From NCBI RefSeq assembly GCF_000974985.2, contig NZ_LAVA02000047.1, positions 1 to 64,000 of the forward strand: a stretch of 64,000 nucleotides of DNA, read 5' to 3'. Every line of letters begins with the position of its first letter. The first letter of the stretch is position 1. The notes beneath the pieces were generated by a model. That model worked only from the letters and a program-made list of their open reading frames with translations, was not told where the DNA came from and made no database searches. Source of the DNA: Streptomyces mangrovisoli. Its GTDB lineage: Bacteria > Actinomycetota > Actinomycetes > Streptomycetales > Streptomycetaceae. Positions 25,930-33,654 of the stretch are shown here, in pieces. Both the position numbers and the translations under genes were made by a program.

Positions 25930-26901
25930 ATGCCCGTCACGGTCGTACGGCTCAACCTCGTCGAACCCGGCGCCGGCCGCGCCTCCCTCTCGGCCCGCTA
26001 CCGGGCCGCTCTGGAGATGGCGGCGTACGCCGACGAGCACGGGATCACCACGGTCCAGACCGAGGAGCACCACGGGGTGGCCGACAACTGGCTGCCGTCG
26101 CCGTTCGTCTTCGCGGGCGCGGTCTTCGGCGCGACCCGGCGGATCGCGGTCACGGTCTCGGCGGTGATCGGCCCGCTGCACGACCCGCTGCGGCTGGCGG
26201 AGGAGGTCGCGGTGCTCGACCTGCTGAGCGGGGGCCGGCTGGTGACGGTCGCGGGCATCGGCTACCGGCCGGAGGAGTACGCGCTGTTCGACGTGGAGTG
26301 GAAGCGGCGCGGCCGGCTCCAGGACGAGCTGCTGGAGACGGTGCTGAAGGCGTGGACGGGCGAAGAGTTCACGTACCGGGGCCGCAGGGTGCTGATCACC
26401 CCGCGCCCGTTCACCGAGCCGCACCCGCTGCTGCTGGTGGGCGGGTCCTCGAAGGCCGCCGCCCGCCGGGCCGCCCGCCTCGGTCTGCCGTTCTTCCCGA
26501 GCGCCCACCTGCCCGAGCTGGAGGCGTACTACAAGGAGCAGCTCCTGGAGCACGGCACCGAGGGCTGGACGATGATGCCGGCCGCGGAGACCCCGCTGCT
26601 GAACGTGGCCGAGGACCCCGATCTGGTGTGGGAGCGGTACGGCGGGCATCTGCTGCACGAGGCGCGCACGTACGCGGCCTGGCAGTCCGGCGGCATCCAC
26701 TCGGCGGTGCGGTCGGCCGCGACGACCGTGGCGGAGCTGCGCGAGGAGGGCGTGTACCGGGTGCTCACCCCCGACGAGTGCGTGGCGCTCGGCCACGACA
26801 GCTATGTGCTGCACCCGCTGGCGGGCGGGATGCCGGTGGCGGAGGGATGGCGCAGTCTGCGGCTGTTCGCCGAGGAGGTGCTGCCCCGGCTCGGCGACTG
26901 A
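25930..26901 (+). CDS. LLM-class (luciferase-like) flavin/F420 oxidoreductase
   Basis: 323 residues from the ATG at 25930 with AAGGGGA upstream. It has the TIM-barrel luciferase-like pattern: ADEHGITTVQTEEHHGVADNW, ITVSAVIGPLHDPLRLAEEV-type strand, LDLLSGGRLVTVAGIGYRPEE and LLLVGGSSKAAARRAA. Such enzymes use F420 or FMN; the cofactor cannot be decided here, though an F420 biosynthesis gene is in this window at 56623. Substrate is unknown. It is divergent from ftsY and convergent with glcP. Confidence 0.85.
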   Translation: MPVTVVRLNLVEPGAGRASLSARYRAALEMAAYADEHGITTVQTEEHHGVADNWLPSPFVFAGAVFGATRRIAVTVSAVIGPLHDPLRLAEEVAVLDLLSGGRLVTVAGIGYRPEEYALFDVEWKRRGRLQDELLETVLKAWTGEEFTYRGRRVLITPRPFTEPHPLLLVGGSSKAAARRAARLGLPFFPSAHLPELEAYYKEQLLEHGTEGWTMMPAAETPLLNVAEDPDLVWERYGGHLLHEARTYAAWQSGGIHSAVRSAATTVAELREEGVYRVLTPDECVALGHDSYVLHPLAGGMPVAEGWRSLRLFAEEVLPRLGD

Positions 26902-26904
26902 GCC

Positions 26905-26971
26905 GACTCGGGGATCGCGCCGGCTCGGGGATCGAGCCGGCTCAGGGATCGCGTCGGCTCGGGGACCGGCC
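26905..26971. repeat. 17-bp tandem repeat
   Basis: About four units of the pattern GGCTCGGGGATCGNGCC start at 26905, 26922, 26939 and 26956, directly after the LLM gene stop. Non-coding; likely slippage-derived. Confidence 0.7.
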
Positions 26972-26974
26972 GTC

Positions 26975-27011
26975 GGCCGCGGCGGTGGCGTGGTCGCCCG
27001 CCGCCGCGGCC
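26975..27011. terminator. Bidirectional terminator between LLM gene and glcP
   Basis: Perfect 11-bp inverted repeat GGCCGCGGCGG / CCGCCGCGGCC with a 15-nt loop, between two convergent genes and 10 nt beyond the glcP stop. Confidence 0.6.
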
Positions 27012-27020
27012 GGAAGGCGG

Positions 27021-28439
27021 TCAGCCCATCTCCTCCAACGCCTTGCCCTTCGTCTCCTTCACGAACTTCAGGACGAACGGGATGGAGAGCGCGGCGAAGA
27101 ACGTGTAGATCATGTACGTGCCGGAGAGGTTCCAGTCGGCCAGCGACGGGAAGCTCGCGGTGATGGCCCAGTTGGCGATCCACTGCGCGGAGGCGGCGAC
27201 GCCGAGGGCGGCGGCACGGATCCGGTTGGGGAACATCTCGCCGAGGAAGACCCAGACCACGACGCCCCAGGACAGGGCGAAGAAGAGGACGAAGACGTGG
27301 GCGGCGATCAGGGCGACCCAGCCCTGGGTGGCCGGCAGCTTGCCGTCGACGAGGTCGTAGGAGAAGGCCCATGCCTCCAGGCCGAGGCCGATGACCATGC
27401 CGACGGAGCCGATGAGCGCGAGCGGCTTGCGGCCGATCCGGTCCACGAAGATCATCGCGATCACGGTGCCGATGATGTTGATGATCGACGTGGTGAACGA
27501 GTAGAAGAACGAGTCCGTGGGGTCGACGCCGACCGACTGCCACAGCGTCGAGGAGTAGTAGAACGCGACGTTGATGCCGACGAACTGCTGGAACACCGAC
27601 AGGCCGATGCCGATCCAGACGATCCGCAGGAAGTAGACCTTCCCGCCGAGCAGGTCCCTGAAGGTCGACTTGTGCTCGCGCTTCATGGCGCGCTCGATCT
27701 CGGCGACGCGGGCGTCCAGGTCGACCTCGTCGCCCTCGACCTCCTTGAGCACCTCACGGGCGCGGTCCCTGCGGCCCACCTCGAGGAGGAAGCGCGGGGA
27801 CTCGGGGATGACGAAGGAGAGCAGGCCGTACAGCACGGCCGGGATGACCATGACGCCGAGCATGACCTGCCAGGCCTCCACGCCCAGCAGCTTGCCCCGC
27901 TGGTCGCCGCCCGCGGCGTTCAGGATGGCGTAGTTGACCAGCTGCGAGATGGCGATGCCGACGACGATCGCGGCCTGCTGGAACGAGCCGAGCCGTCCGC
28001 GGTACGCGGGCGGGGAGACCTCCGCGATGTAGGCGGGGCCGATGACGGAGGCCATGCCGATCGCGAAGCCGCCGATGATGCGCCAGAAGGCGAGGTCCCA
28101 CAGGGCGAACGGCAGGGCCGAGCCGACGGCGCTGATGGTGAAGAGGACCGAGGCGATCTGCATGCACCGGATACGGCCGATCCGGTCGGCGATGCGGCCC
28201 GCGGTGGCGGCGCCGATCGCGCAGCCGATCAGGGCGATGGCGATGACCTGGGCGAGAGCCGCGGAGCCGATGTCGTAGCGGTCCCGGATGGCCTCGACCG
28301 CGCCGTTGATCACGGCACTGTCGTAGCCGAACAGGAATCCTCCCATCGCGGCCGCTGCCGCGATGAAGATGACATGCGCGAGATGTTCGGGGTGGGCCGG
28401 ACTGCCTCCCGGCTTGGCCGCCTGCGCTGCACTGGTCAC
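27021..28439 (-). CDS. glcP: Glucose permease GlcP (MFS sugar:H+ symporter)
   Basis: 472 residues. AGGAG lies 6 nt before the GTG at 28437-28439, which decides against the in-frame TTG two codons upstream. Twelve predicted helices carry the sugar-porter signatures GRIADRIGR, PAYIAEVSPPAYRGRLGS, PESPRFLLEVGR and FVDRIGRKPL, plus the C-terminal KETKGKALEEM (PETKG-type). S. coelicolor has two near-identical glcP genes, and this one sits next to smc as SCO5578 does. GlcP feeds glucose to glucose kinase, the hub of Streptomyces carbon control. The upstream 200 nt is AT-rich with two palindromes. Confidence 0.92.
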   Translation of the reverse strand: MTSAAQAAKPGGSPAHPEHLAHVIFIAAAAAMGGFLFGYDSAVINGAVEAIRDRYDIGSAALAQVIAIALIGCAIGAATAGRIADRIGRIRCMQIASVLFTISAVGSALPFALWDLAFWRIIGGFAIGMASVIGPAYIAEVSPPAYRGRLGSFQQAAIVVGIAISQLVNYAILNAAGGDQRGKLLGVEAWQVMLGVMVIPAVLYGLLSFVIPESPRFLLEVGRRDRAREVLKEVEGDEVDLDARVAEIERAMKREHKSTFRDLLGGKVYFLRIVWIGIGLSVFQQFVGINVAFYYSSTLWQSVGVDPTDSFFYSFTTSIINIIGTVIAMIFVDRIGRKPLALIGSVGMVIGLGLEAWAFSYDLVDGKLPATQGWVALIAAHVFVLFFALSWGVVVWVFLGEMFPNRIRAAALGVAASAQWIANWAITASFPSLADWNLSGTYMIYTFFAALSIPFVLKFVKETKGKALEEMG

Positions 28440-28501
28440 GTTCAACTCCTAGGGGCGCCGGCAACGTCGCCGACGCGAGTGGCCTCCAGATAGTTGCTAC
28501 C

Positions 28502-28538
28502 TGAAGGCAAAACCGACGGTGATGAGCGTATGCCTTCA
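28502..28538 (-). promoter_or_regulatory. Inverted repeat in glcP control region
   Basis: TGAAGGCA (28502-28509) and TGCCTTCA (28531-28538) are perfect 8-bp arms 21 nt apart, about 60-100 nt upstream of glcP, in an AT-rich stretch. A possible operator for sugar-dependent control; the regulator is unknown. Confidence 0.5.
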
Positions 28539-28600
28539 AGTCTCAAAAACAAACATGGACAGATGTGAACCTCCCACGAAGGAACACGCCACCCTTGTTC

Positions 28601-28620
28601 ACCTCTTGAACACAAGAGGT
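28601..28620 (-). promoter_or_regulatory. Perfect palindrome between smc and glcP
   Basis: ACCTCTTG-AACA-CAAGAGGT, an 8-bp perfect stem with a 4-nt loop, 25 nt beyond the smc stop. It may be the smc terminator or a second glcP operator. No U-tract follows. Confidence 0.5.
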
Positions 28621-28644
28621 CTGGCTCCTGAGTCGGGTACCCCG

Positions 28645-31600
28645 TCAGCGCAGACGCTGACTGATGACCTTCGACACACCGTCACCCTGCATCGAGACGC
28701 CGTAGAGCGCATCCGCAACTTCCATCGTTCGCTTCTGGTGCGTGATCACGATGAGCTGCGAGGCCTCCTGGAGCTCCTGCATGATGCGGATGAGGCGCTG
28801 GAGGTTGGTGTCGTCGAGGGCGGCCTCGACCTCGTCCATGACGTAGAACGGGCTCGGCCGCGCCTTGAAGATCGACACGAGCAGCGCGACGGCGGTCAGC
28901 GACCGCTCGCCGCCGGAGAGCAGGCTCAGCCGCTTGACCTTCTTGCCCGGCGGCCGGGCCTCGACGTCCACGCCGGTGGTGAGCATGTTGTCGGGGTCGG
29001 TCAGGATCAGCCGGCCCTCGCCCCCGGGGAACAGGCGGCTGAAGACGCCCTCGAACTCCCGGGCGGTGTCCCGGTAGGCCTCGGTGAAGACCTGCTCGAC
29101 CCGCTCGTCGACCTCCTTGACCACCTGGAGCAGGTCGGCGCGGGTCTTCTTCAGGTCCTCCAGCTGCTCGCTGAGGAACTTGTGCCGTTCCTCCAGGGCG
29201 GCGAACTCCTCCAGCGCGAGCGGGTTGACCTTGCCCAGCTGCTGGTACGCCCGCTCGGCGGCCCGCAGCCGCTTCTCCTGCTCGCCCCGGACGAACCGCC
29301 GGGGCTGGTTGCGCGGGTGCTCCGGGTCCTCGGGCAGTTCCTCGCCCTCGGCGGGCGGCGACGGCGGCACGAGCTGGTGGGGGCCGTACTCCGAGACCAG
29401 GCCGGCCGGCTCGACGCCCAGCTCCTCCAGCGCCTTGGTCTCCAGCTGCTCGATCCGCATCCGCTTCTCGGCGCCGAGGACCTCGCCGCGGTGCACGGAG
29501 TCGGTGAGCTTGTCGAGCTCCGCCTTGAGGTCGCGGCCCGCGGTACGGGCCGCGGTCAGCTCCTGCTCCCGGCGCGCCTTCGCCGTCTCGGCCGCGGCGC
29601 GCTCGGCCTCCGCCCGGGTCAGGGACACCTCTACGTGCGCCAGCAGCTGGCGGGTGCCCGAGGCGACGGCCTGGGCGACGGCGGCCTCGTGGCGCAGCCG
29701 CGCCCTGCGCTGCTCGGCGCGGGCGCGGGCCTCGCGTTCGGCGCGGGCGGCGCGGTCGAGGGAGTCGGCGCGTCCGGCGAGGCCCTTGACCCGCTCCTCG
29801 TGCGTACGCACCTGGAGCCGGGCCTCCATCTCGGTCTGGCGCGCGTTGGCGCCGTCGGCCGCCAGGCGGTCGCGGACCGAGGTGTCGGGCTCCTCCTCGA
29901 CGGGCGTCTCCTCGGCGACGGCGAGCCGCTCGGCGAGGATCTCGGCGTCCTCCAGGGCCTTGTCGAGGGCGTCCTGGGCGCGGGCCGCCGCGGCGGTGGA
30001 GCGCTCGGCCTCGCCCGCGGCGCCGCGCGCCTGGCCGGCGAGACGGCCCAGCTGCTGGGCCACGGCCGACTTCTCGCGGTCGGCGGCGCGGCGGCGTTCG
30101 CCGGCCTCCTCGACGAGTGCGGCGCAGGCGGTACGCCGTTCGGCTGCCTGCTCCTGCGCGGCGGCGAGCTCGGCGCAGCGCACGGCGAGCTCCTCCAGCT
30201 CGGCGGCGGCCTCGTCGACGGAGGCCTGCACCTCCAGCAGGCTGGGCGCGCCGGCGGAGCCGCCGTGCGCGAAGTGCGCTCCGAGCAGGTCGCCTTCGGC
30301 GGTGACCGCGGTGAGGGTGGGGTGGGCGTAGACGAGGTCCTCGGCGTCCTCGAGGGTGTCGACGACGACGATTCCCTGCAGGAGGCTTCGGACGGCGGGC
30401 ATGAGGTCGGCGGGGCCGCGCACCAAGTCCCCTGCGGGGGTGCCTGCGGCCGGCCGGGGGGCGGGTACGTGGAGGGGTGCGGGTGCGTCGTGGCTTGTCG
30501 CGCCGTTCCCCGCGCCCCTGTCGGGCGCCTCCGCCGCGTTGATCCCTGCGGGTGCGTCGTGGTTGCTCGCGCAGTTCCCCGCGCCCCTTTCAGGGGCCCG
30601 GTCGCCGTCGGTGTGTGCGGGTGCGTCGTGGTGGGGCGCGCCGTTCCCCGCGTCCCCGTGCGGGGGCTCCGTGGGGTCTGTTGTCAGGAGGAGGGAGGCT
30701 CGGCCCGCGTCTTGTTTGCGGAGGAGGCGGATGGCTTCCGCTGCCGTGGCGGGGGTGGTGACCGCGACGGCGTCCGCCGCCGCGCCGAAGGCCGCCGCCA
30801 GGGCGGTCTCGTGGCCGGGGGCCACCGTCAGCAGTTCCGCCGCCGGACCCAGGACGCCGCCGAGCCGGTCCCGGGCCGCGAGCAGCACTCCGGTGCCGTC
30901 CTTGCGGCGCAGGCCGAGCGCCAGCGCCTCGTGGCGCGCGCGGGTCGCGGCGCGGCTGCGTTCCGCCGCGCCGGCCGCCTCACGGGCGGCGGTGAGGGCG
31001 GACTCGGCCTCCGCCAGCCGCCGCTTCCCCTCCTCGTGCCGTACGGCGAGCTCCGCGTCGTCGGCGTCGAGGCCGTCGACCTCGGCCTTGAGCGCCTCGT
31101 ACTCCTCCTGGGCGGCGACGGCACGTTCCTGCGCCTCGTCGCGGGCGAGGGCCAGCCGGTCGATCTCGGCCTGGGCGGCGGCCGCGCGCGAACGGGCCGC
31201 GCCGACCTGCCCGTTCAGCCGGGCGAGGCCCTCGCGGCGGTCGGCGATGGCACGGGCGACGTCCTTCAGGCGCCGTTCCTCGACGGTGAGTTCACGCTCC
31301 AGGTCGGCGCGGTGGGCGACGGTGTCGTCGAGGGCGTGCTGCGCGGCCTCCAGGGCCGCCTCGAGTTCCGCCTCCTGCTCGCGGATGCGGGCGGCCTCGC
31401 GCTCCATGTCCTCCGGGTCGCGGCCGCGCCGCTCCTCGGGGGGCGCGGAGGTGGCGCTCTTCACCCGGGCGTCGGCCAGCGAGATGGTGCCGCGGACACG
31501 TTCGGCCAGCTGGGAGAGGTCGTACCAGGTCTGCTGGGCGCGCTGGAGGCGCGGGCTGAGCCGGCGGACCTCGTCCTCCAGGAGGGCCTCGCGCTGGAGC

Positions 31601-32394
31601 GCCTTGCGCAGCTCCTGCTCGGCGCTCTCCTTGCGTTCCTTGAGCGCGGCCTCGTCGGCGACCTCGGCGTTCAGCGCCTCGCGCAGCCGCACCAGGTCGT
31701 CGGCGAGCAGGCGCAGCCGGGCATCGCGCAGGTCGGCCTGGATGACGGCGGCGCGCCGGGCCACCGCGGCCTGCCGGCCCAGCGGCTTGAGCTGGCGGCG
31801 CAGTTCGTCGGTGAGGTCCTGCACGCGGGCGAGGTTGGCCTGCATCGCGTCCAGCTTCCGCAGCGCCTTCTCCTTGCGCTTGCGGTGCTTGAGGACGCCG
31901 GCGGCCTCCTCGATGAAGGCGCGGCGGCCCATCGGGTCGGCGTGCAGGACGGAGTCGAGCTGGCCCTGGCCGACGATGACGTGCATCTCACGGCCGATGC
32001 CGGAGTCGGAGAGGAGGTCCTGGATGTCGAGCAGGCGGCAGGTGTCGCCGTTGATCTGGTACTCGCTGCCGCCGTTGCGGAACATGATCCGCGTGATGGT
32101 GACCTCGGCGTACTCGATGGGCAGGGCCCCGTCGGAGTTGTCGATGGTCAGGGACACCTCGGCCCGGCCCAGCGGCGGGCGGCCGGTGGTGCCGGCGAAG
32201 ATGACGTCCTCCATCTTGCCGCCGCGCAGCGACTTGGCGCCCTGTTCGCCCATGACCCAGCTGAGCGCGTCCACGACATTGGACTTGCCCGAGCCGTTGG
32301 GCCCGACGACACACGTGATGCCCGGCTCGAACCGGAGTGTGGTCGCCGAGGCGAACGACTTGAACCCGCGGAGGGTCAGGGCCTTGAGGTGCAC
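28645..32394 (-). CDS. smc: Chromosome condensation protein SMC with enlarged hinge
   Basis: 1249 residues from the GTG at 32392-32394 (MHLKALTLRGFKSFASATTL). Walker A GPNGSGKSN is near residue 32; long coiled coils flank the hinge (about 510-720); the C-terminal signature LSGGERSLTAVALL and Walker B YVMDEVEAALDD close the head. It works with ScpA/ScpB in chromosome organisation. S. coelicolor SMC is 1186 residues as I recall; the excess of about 63 residues is explained by three 23-residue repeats (consensus-like RGAGNxAxxHDAPA) at residues about 578-646, encoded by an in-frame array of the extragenic repeat. No strong ribosome site precedes the GTG; TAGAGT lies 8 nt upstream. Confidence 0.96.
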   Translation of the reverse strand: MHLKALTLRGFKSFASATTLRFEPGITCVVGPNGSGKSNVVDALSWVMGEQGAKSLRGGKMEDVIFAGTTGRPPLGRAEVSLTIDNSDGALPIEYAEVTITRIMFRNGGSEYQINGDTCRLLDIQDLLSDSGIGREMHVIVGQGQLDSVLHADPMGRRAFIEEAAGVLKHRKRKEKALRKLDAMQANLARVQDLTDELRRQLKPLGRQAAVARRAAVIQADLRDARLRLLADDLVRLREALNAEVADEAALKERKESAEQELRKALQREALLEDEVRRLSPRLQRAQQTWYDLSQLAERVRGTISLADARVKSATSAPPEERRGRDPEDMEREAARIREQEAELEAALEAAQHALDDTVAHRADLERELTVEERRLKDVARAIADRREGLARLNGQVGAARSRAAAAQAEIDRLALARDEAQERAVAAQEEYEALKAEVDGLDADDAELAVRHEEGKRRLAEAESALTAAREAAGAAERSRAATRARHEALALGLRRKDGTGVLLAARDRLGGVLGPAAELLTVAPGHETALAAAFGAAADAVAVTTPATAAEAIRLLRKQDAGRASLLLTTDPTEPPHGDAGNGAPHHDAPAHTDGDRAPERGAGNCASNHDAPAGINAAEAPDRGAGNGATSHDAPAPLHVPAPRPAAGTPAGDLVRGPADLMPAVRSLLQGIVVVDTLEDAEDLVYAHPTLTAVTAEGDLLGAHFAHGGSAGAPSLLEVQASVDEAAAELEELAVRCAELAAAQEQAAERRTACAALVEEAGERRRAADREKSAVAQQLGRLAGQARGAAGEAERSTAAAARAQDALDKALEDAEILAERLAVAEETPVEEEPDTSVRDRLAADGANARQTEMEARLQVRTHEERVKGLAGRADSLDRAARAEREARARAEQRRARLRHEAAVAQAVASGTRQLLAHVEVSLTRAEAERAAAETAKARREQELTAARTAGRDLKAELDKLTDSVHRGEVLGAEKRMRIEQLETKALEELGVEPAGLVSEYGPHQLVPPSPPAEGEELPEDPEHPRNQPRRFVRGEQEKRLRAAERAYQQLGKVNPLALEEFAALEERHKFLSEQLEDLKKTRADLLQVVKEVDERVEQVFTEAYRDTAREFEGVFSRLFPGGEGRLILTDPDNMLTTGVDVEARPPGKKVKRLSLLSGGERSLTAVALLVSIFKARPSPFYVMDEVEAALDDTNLQRLIRIMQELQEASQLIVITHQKRTMEVADALYGVSMQGDGVSKVISQRLR
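30479..30657 (+). repeat. Extragenic repeat array inside smc (three copies, 69-bp period)
   Basis: Copies at 30479-30519, 30548-30588 and 30617-30657 each read GCGGGTGCGTCGTGG on the plus strand, then a variable hexamer, then CGCG(C/A) and GTTCCCCGCG(C/T)CCC. The spacers are both exactly 28 nt, so the period is 69 nt (23 codons). The copies match the intergenic elements at 24233-24410 and 48188-48291. Each copy is followed by a short hairpin (for example CCCC-TTTCA-GGGG after copy 2). Confidence 0.92.
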
Positions 32395-32510
32395 GCCGCT
32401 GGACTCTACCTTCCGCCCGTGTCCCACTCCATGAACCCGCGGTTTCACCGCTGAACATGCAGGGCACACCAAACGTTGAAGAGGGTGAAAGGACTGCGGG
32501 GGAAAGAAAG

Positions 32511-32532
32511 AAGGGACGCCGAAGCGTCCCTT
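32511..32532 (-). terminator. Terminator after the 70-residue coiled-coil gene
   Basis: Perfect 8-bp stem AAGGGACG / CGTCCCTT with a 6-nt loop, followed on the minus strand by CTTTCTTTC. It sits 74 nt after the small gene stop and about 120 nt before the smc start, isolating smc. Confidence 0.75.
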
Positions 32533-32605
32533 GCAACTCTGACAACTGAGCGGTTGACACGGGCAGCCCAACCGCTGCGGATGCTGTCGTGGAGCGATGC
32601 AGCGA

Positions 32606-32818
32606 TCAGGTGAGCGCAGGCTCCGCCTGGTGTGCGTCGATGCTCTCCATGCTCTCCATGATCCTGTCGTGAGAAGCGGCAGCCGTCAGTGCGTCGTTCT
32701 CCGCCTGGATCCGGCCGAGCTCGGATTCCAGGTCCTGGACGCGCTGCTGGAGCCGTCGCATCTCGGCGAGGAGTCGAGGGTCGGAGCCGCCGACGTAACC
32801 GAGAAGCGCCTTTGCCAT
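32606..32818 (-). CDS. 70-residue coiled-coil protein upstream of smc
   Basis: The ATG at 32816-32818 has GGAGGA 8 nt upstream, which selects this start over an in-frame start at 33193. The product begins MAKALLGYVGGSDPRLLAEM and continues with a heptad-rich helix (RRLQQRVQDLESELGRIQAE) and an acidic tail. I recall this as a conserved Streptomyces small gene next to smc, with no known function. It has its own leader and a strong terminator, so it is independently expressed. Possible roles include a coiled-coil partner protein; this is inference. Confidence 0.85.
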   Translation of the reverse strand: MAKALLGYVGGSDPRLLAEMRRLQQRVQDLESELGRIQAENDALTAAASHDRIMESMESIDAHQAEPALT

Positions 32819-32894
32819 GATGGATGGTCCTCCACACTGAGTGACCGACCGAAGCGGTGTGGGTCGTGAGGGATTCGCACCCGTGGTGCTTGAC

Positions 32895-32906
32895 ACACTC
32901 GAGTGT
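32895..32906 (-). promoter_or_regulatory. 12-bp perfect palindrome ACACTCGAGTGT
   Basis: Located about 77 nt upstream of the coiled-coil gene start, in its leader. Compatible with a dimeric repressor site; unassigned. Confidence 0.45.
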
Positions 32907-32972
32907 TGCTCTGCCGTTCCTACATGCCAAACAGCTAAGGTGCGCGGGGCTTTCAGCGTCTCACCAAAAAGT

Positions 32973-32983
32973 TTGACGGTCAA
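32973..32983 (-). promoter_or_regulatory. Palindrome TTGACGGTCAA with -35-like element
   Basis: A perfect 11-bp palindrome whose minus-strand arm supplies TTGACC, a -35-like hexamer. It lies about 160 nt upstream of the coiled-coil gene. Confidence 0.4.
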
Positions 32984-33198
32984 CACGATCACACCCCGTA
33001 TTCGTGGCAACCCGGTGGAGCGCGGCCGGACGGCGGCGGCGCTGCGACGGACGCGGGGCCTTCGGGGCGTTGCGATCAACGTTACCTGCGGAGCCTGCCA
33101 CGACGGGCCGTTCTTGGCAACCACCTGCTTGTTTCTGCTTCGGGCACCTGCCGGTGGCATCTCCCTCCGCATCCGCCGGCCGACGGAACGCAACCCCG

Positions 33199-33480
33199 TC
33201 AGCGGATCGCGAAGCCGTCGTACCCCCCGCGGGGTGTGTCCCAGATCTCGGTGACACCGACCACCCGTCCGGGCGTGTCGCCGTCCCGGAGCCAGTCGAG
33301 CAGCCCCTCGCAGTCACTGCGCGTGCCCTCGGCGACGACCTGGACCCTGCCGTCCGCCAAATTGAGAGCAAAGCCACTCAGGCCGCCGATCTCCAGCGCC
33401 TTCGCGCGCGTGAACCAGCGGAAACCCACACCTTGGACGCGCCCGCGCACCCAGGCGACCAGTCGTACATCGTCGCTCAT
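33199..33480 (-). CDS. acyP: Acylphosphatase
   Basis: 93 residues. Both family signatures are intact: VRGRVQGVGFRWFTR, with the phosphate-binding Arg and cradle loop, and GFALNLADGRVQVVAEG, with the catalytic Asn. It hydrolyses acyl phosphates such as carbamoyl or 1,3-bisphosphoglycerate. Single gene; divergent from the CAP-domain gene. Confidence 0.94.
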   Translation of the reverse strand: MSDDVRLVAWVRGRVQGVGFRWFTRAKALEIGGLSGFALNLADGRVQVVAEGTRSDCEGLLDWLRDGDTPGRVVGVTEIWDTPRGGYDGFAIR

Positions 33481-33552
33481 GAAAGCAACCTAACGGGCGA
33501 ATGTCTCTCGGGGCACTTCCATCCCTTGCGTCATGCGGTACCGTCCCCACCC

Positions 33553-33605
33553 AGTGAATCTCATATGAAACTCACTCGATCGTGTGAGTCGCCTTGCATC
33601 GCAAG
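33553..33605. promoter_or_regulatory. Stacked inverted repeats upstream of the CAP-domain gene
   Basis: Three motifs in 53 nt: AGTGA...TCAC (33553-33575), ACTCAC-n8-GTGAGT (33570-33589) and CTTGC-ATC-GCAAG (33593-33605). They lie 50-100 nt before the ATG in an unusually AT-rich stretch shared with the divergent acyP gene. BldD sites are AGTGA/TCAC-type palindromes, so the first is a loose candidate. Confidence 0.5.
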
Positions 33606-33654
33606 ATCGTATGAGTACCGGGGTGGACAGCAAGGGACGAGGAAGGCCAGGACT

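Larger units (their letters stand above)
32819..33198 (-). other. Leader and promoter region of the small coiled-coil gene
   Basis: 380 bases with no supported gene. It is AT-richer around 32930-33000, with a minus-strand TTGACC element overlapping a perfect palindrome (32973-32983) and a 12-bp palindrome (32895-32906) closer to the gene. Longer in-frame extensions of the small gene or of acyP through here lack coding character. Confidence 0.55.

Noticed and set aside
30479..30657. CRISPR-like array inside smc (regular repeats with 28-nt spacers)
   Set aside because: Only three imperfect repeats, no leader and no cas genes; the repeat matches intergenic elements and the frame is kept, so it is a repeat insertion.
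28519..32454. 1311-codon plus-strand frame opposite smc
   Set aside because: Antisense shadow of smc caused by high third-position GC; composition is Gly/Ala/Arg/Leu with no motif, and smc on the other strand is unambiguous.
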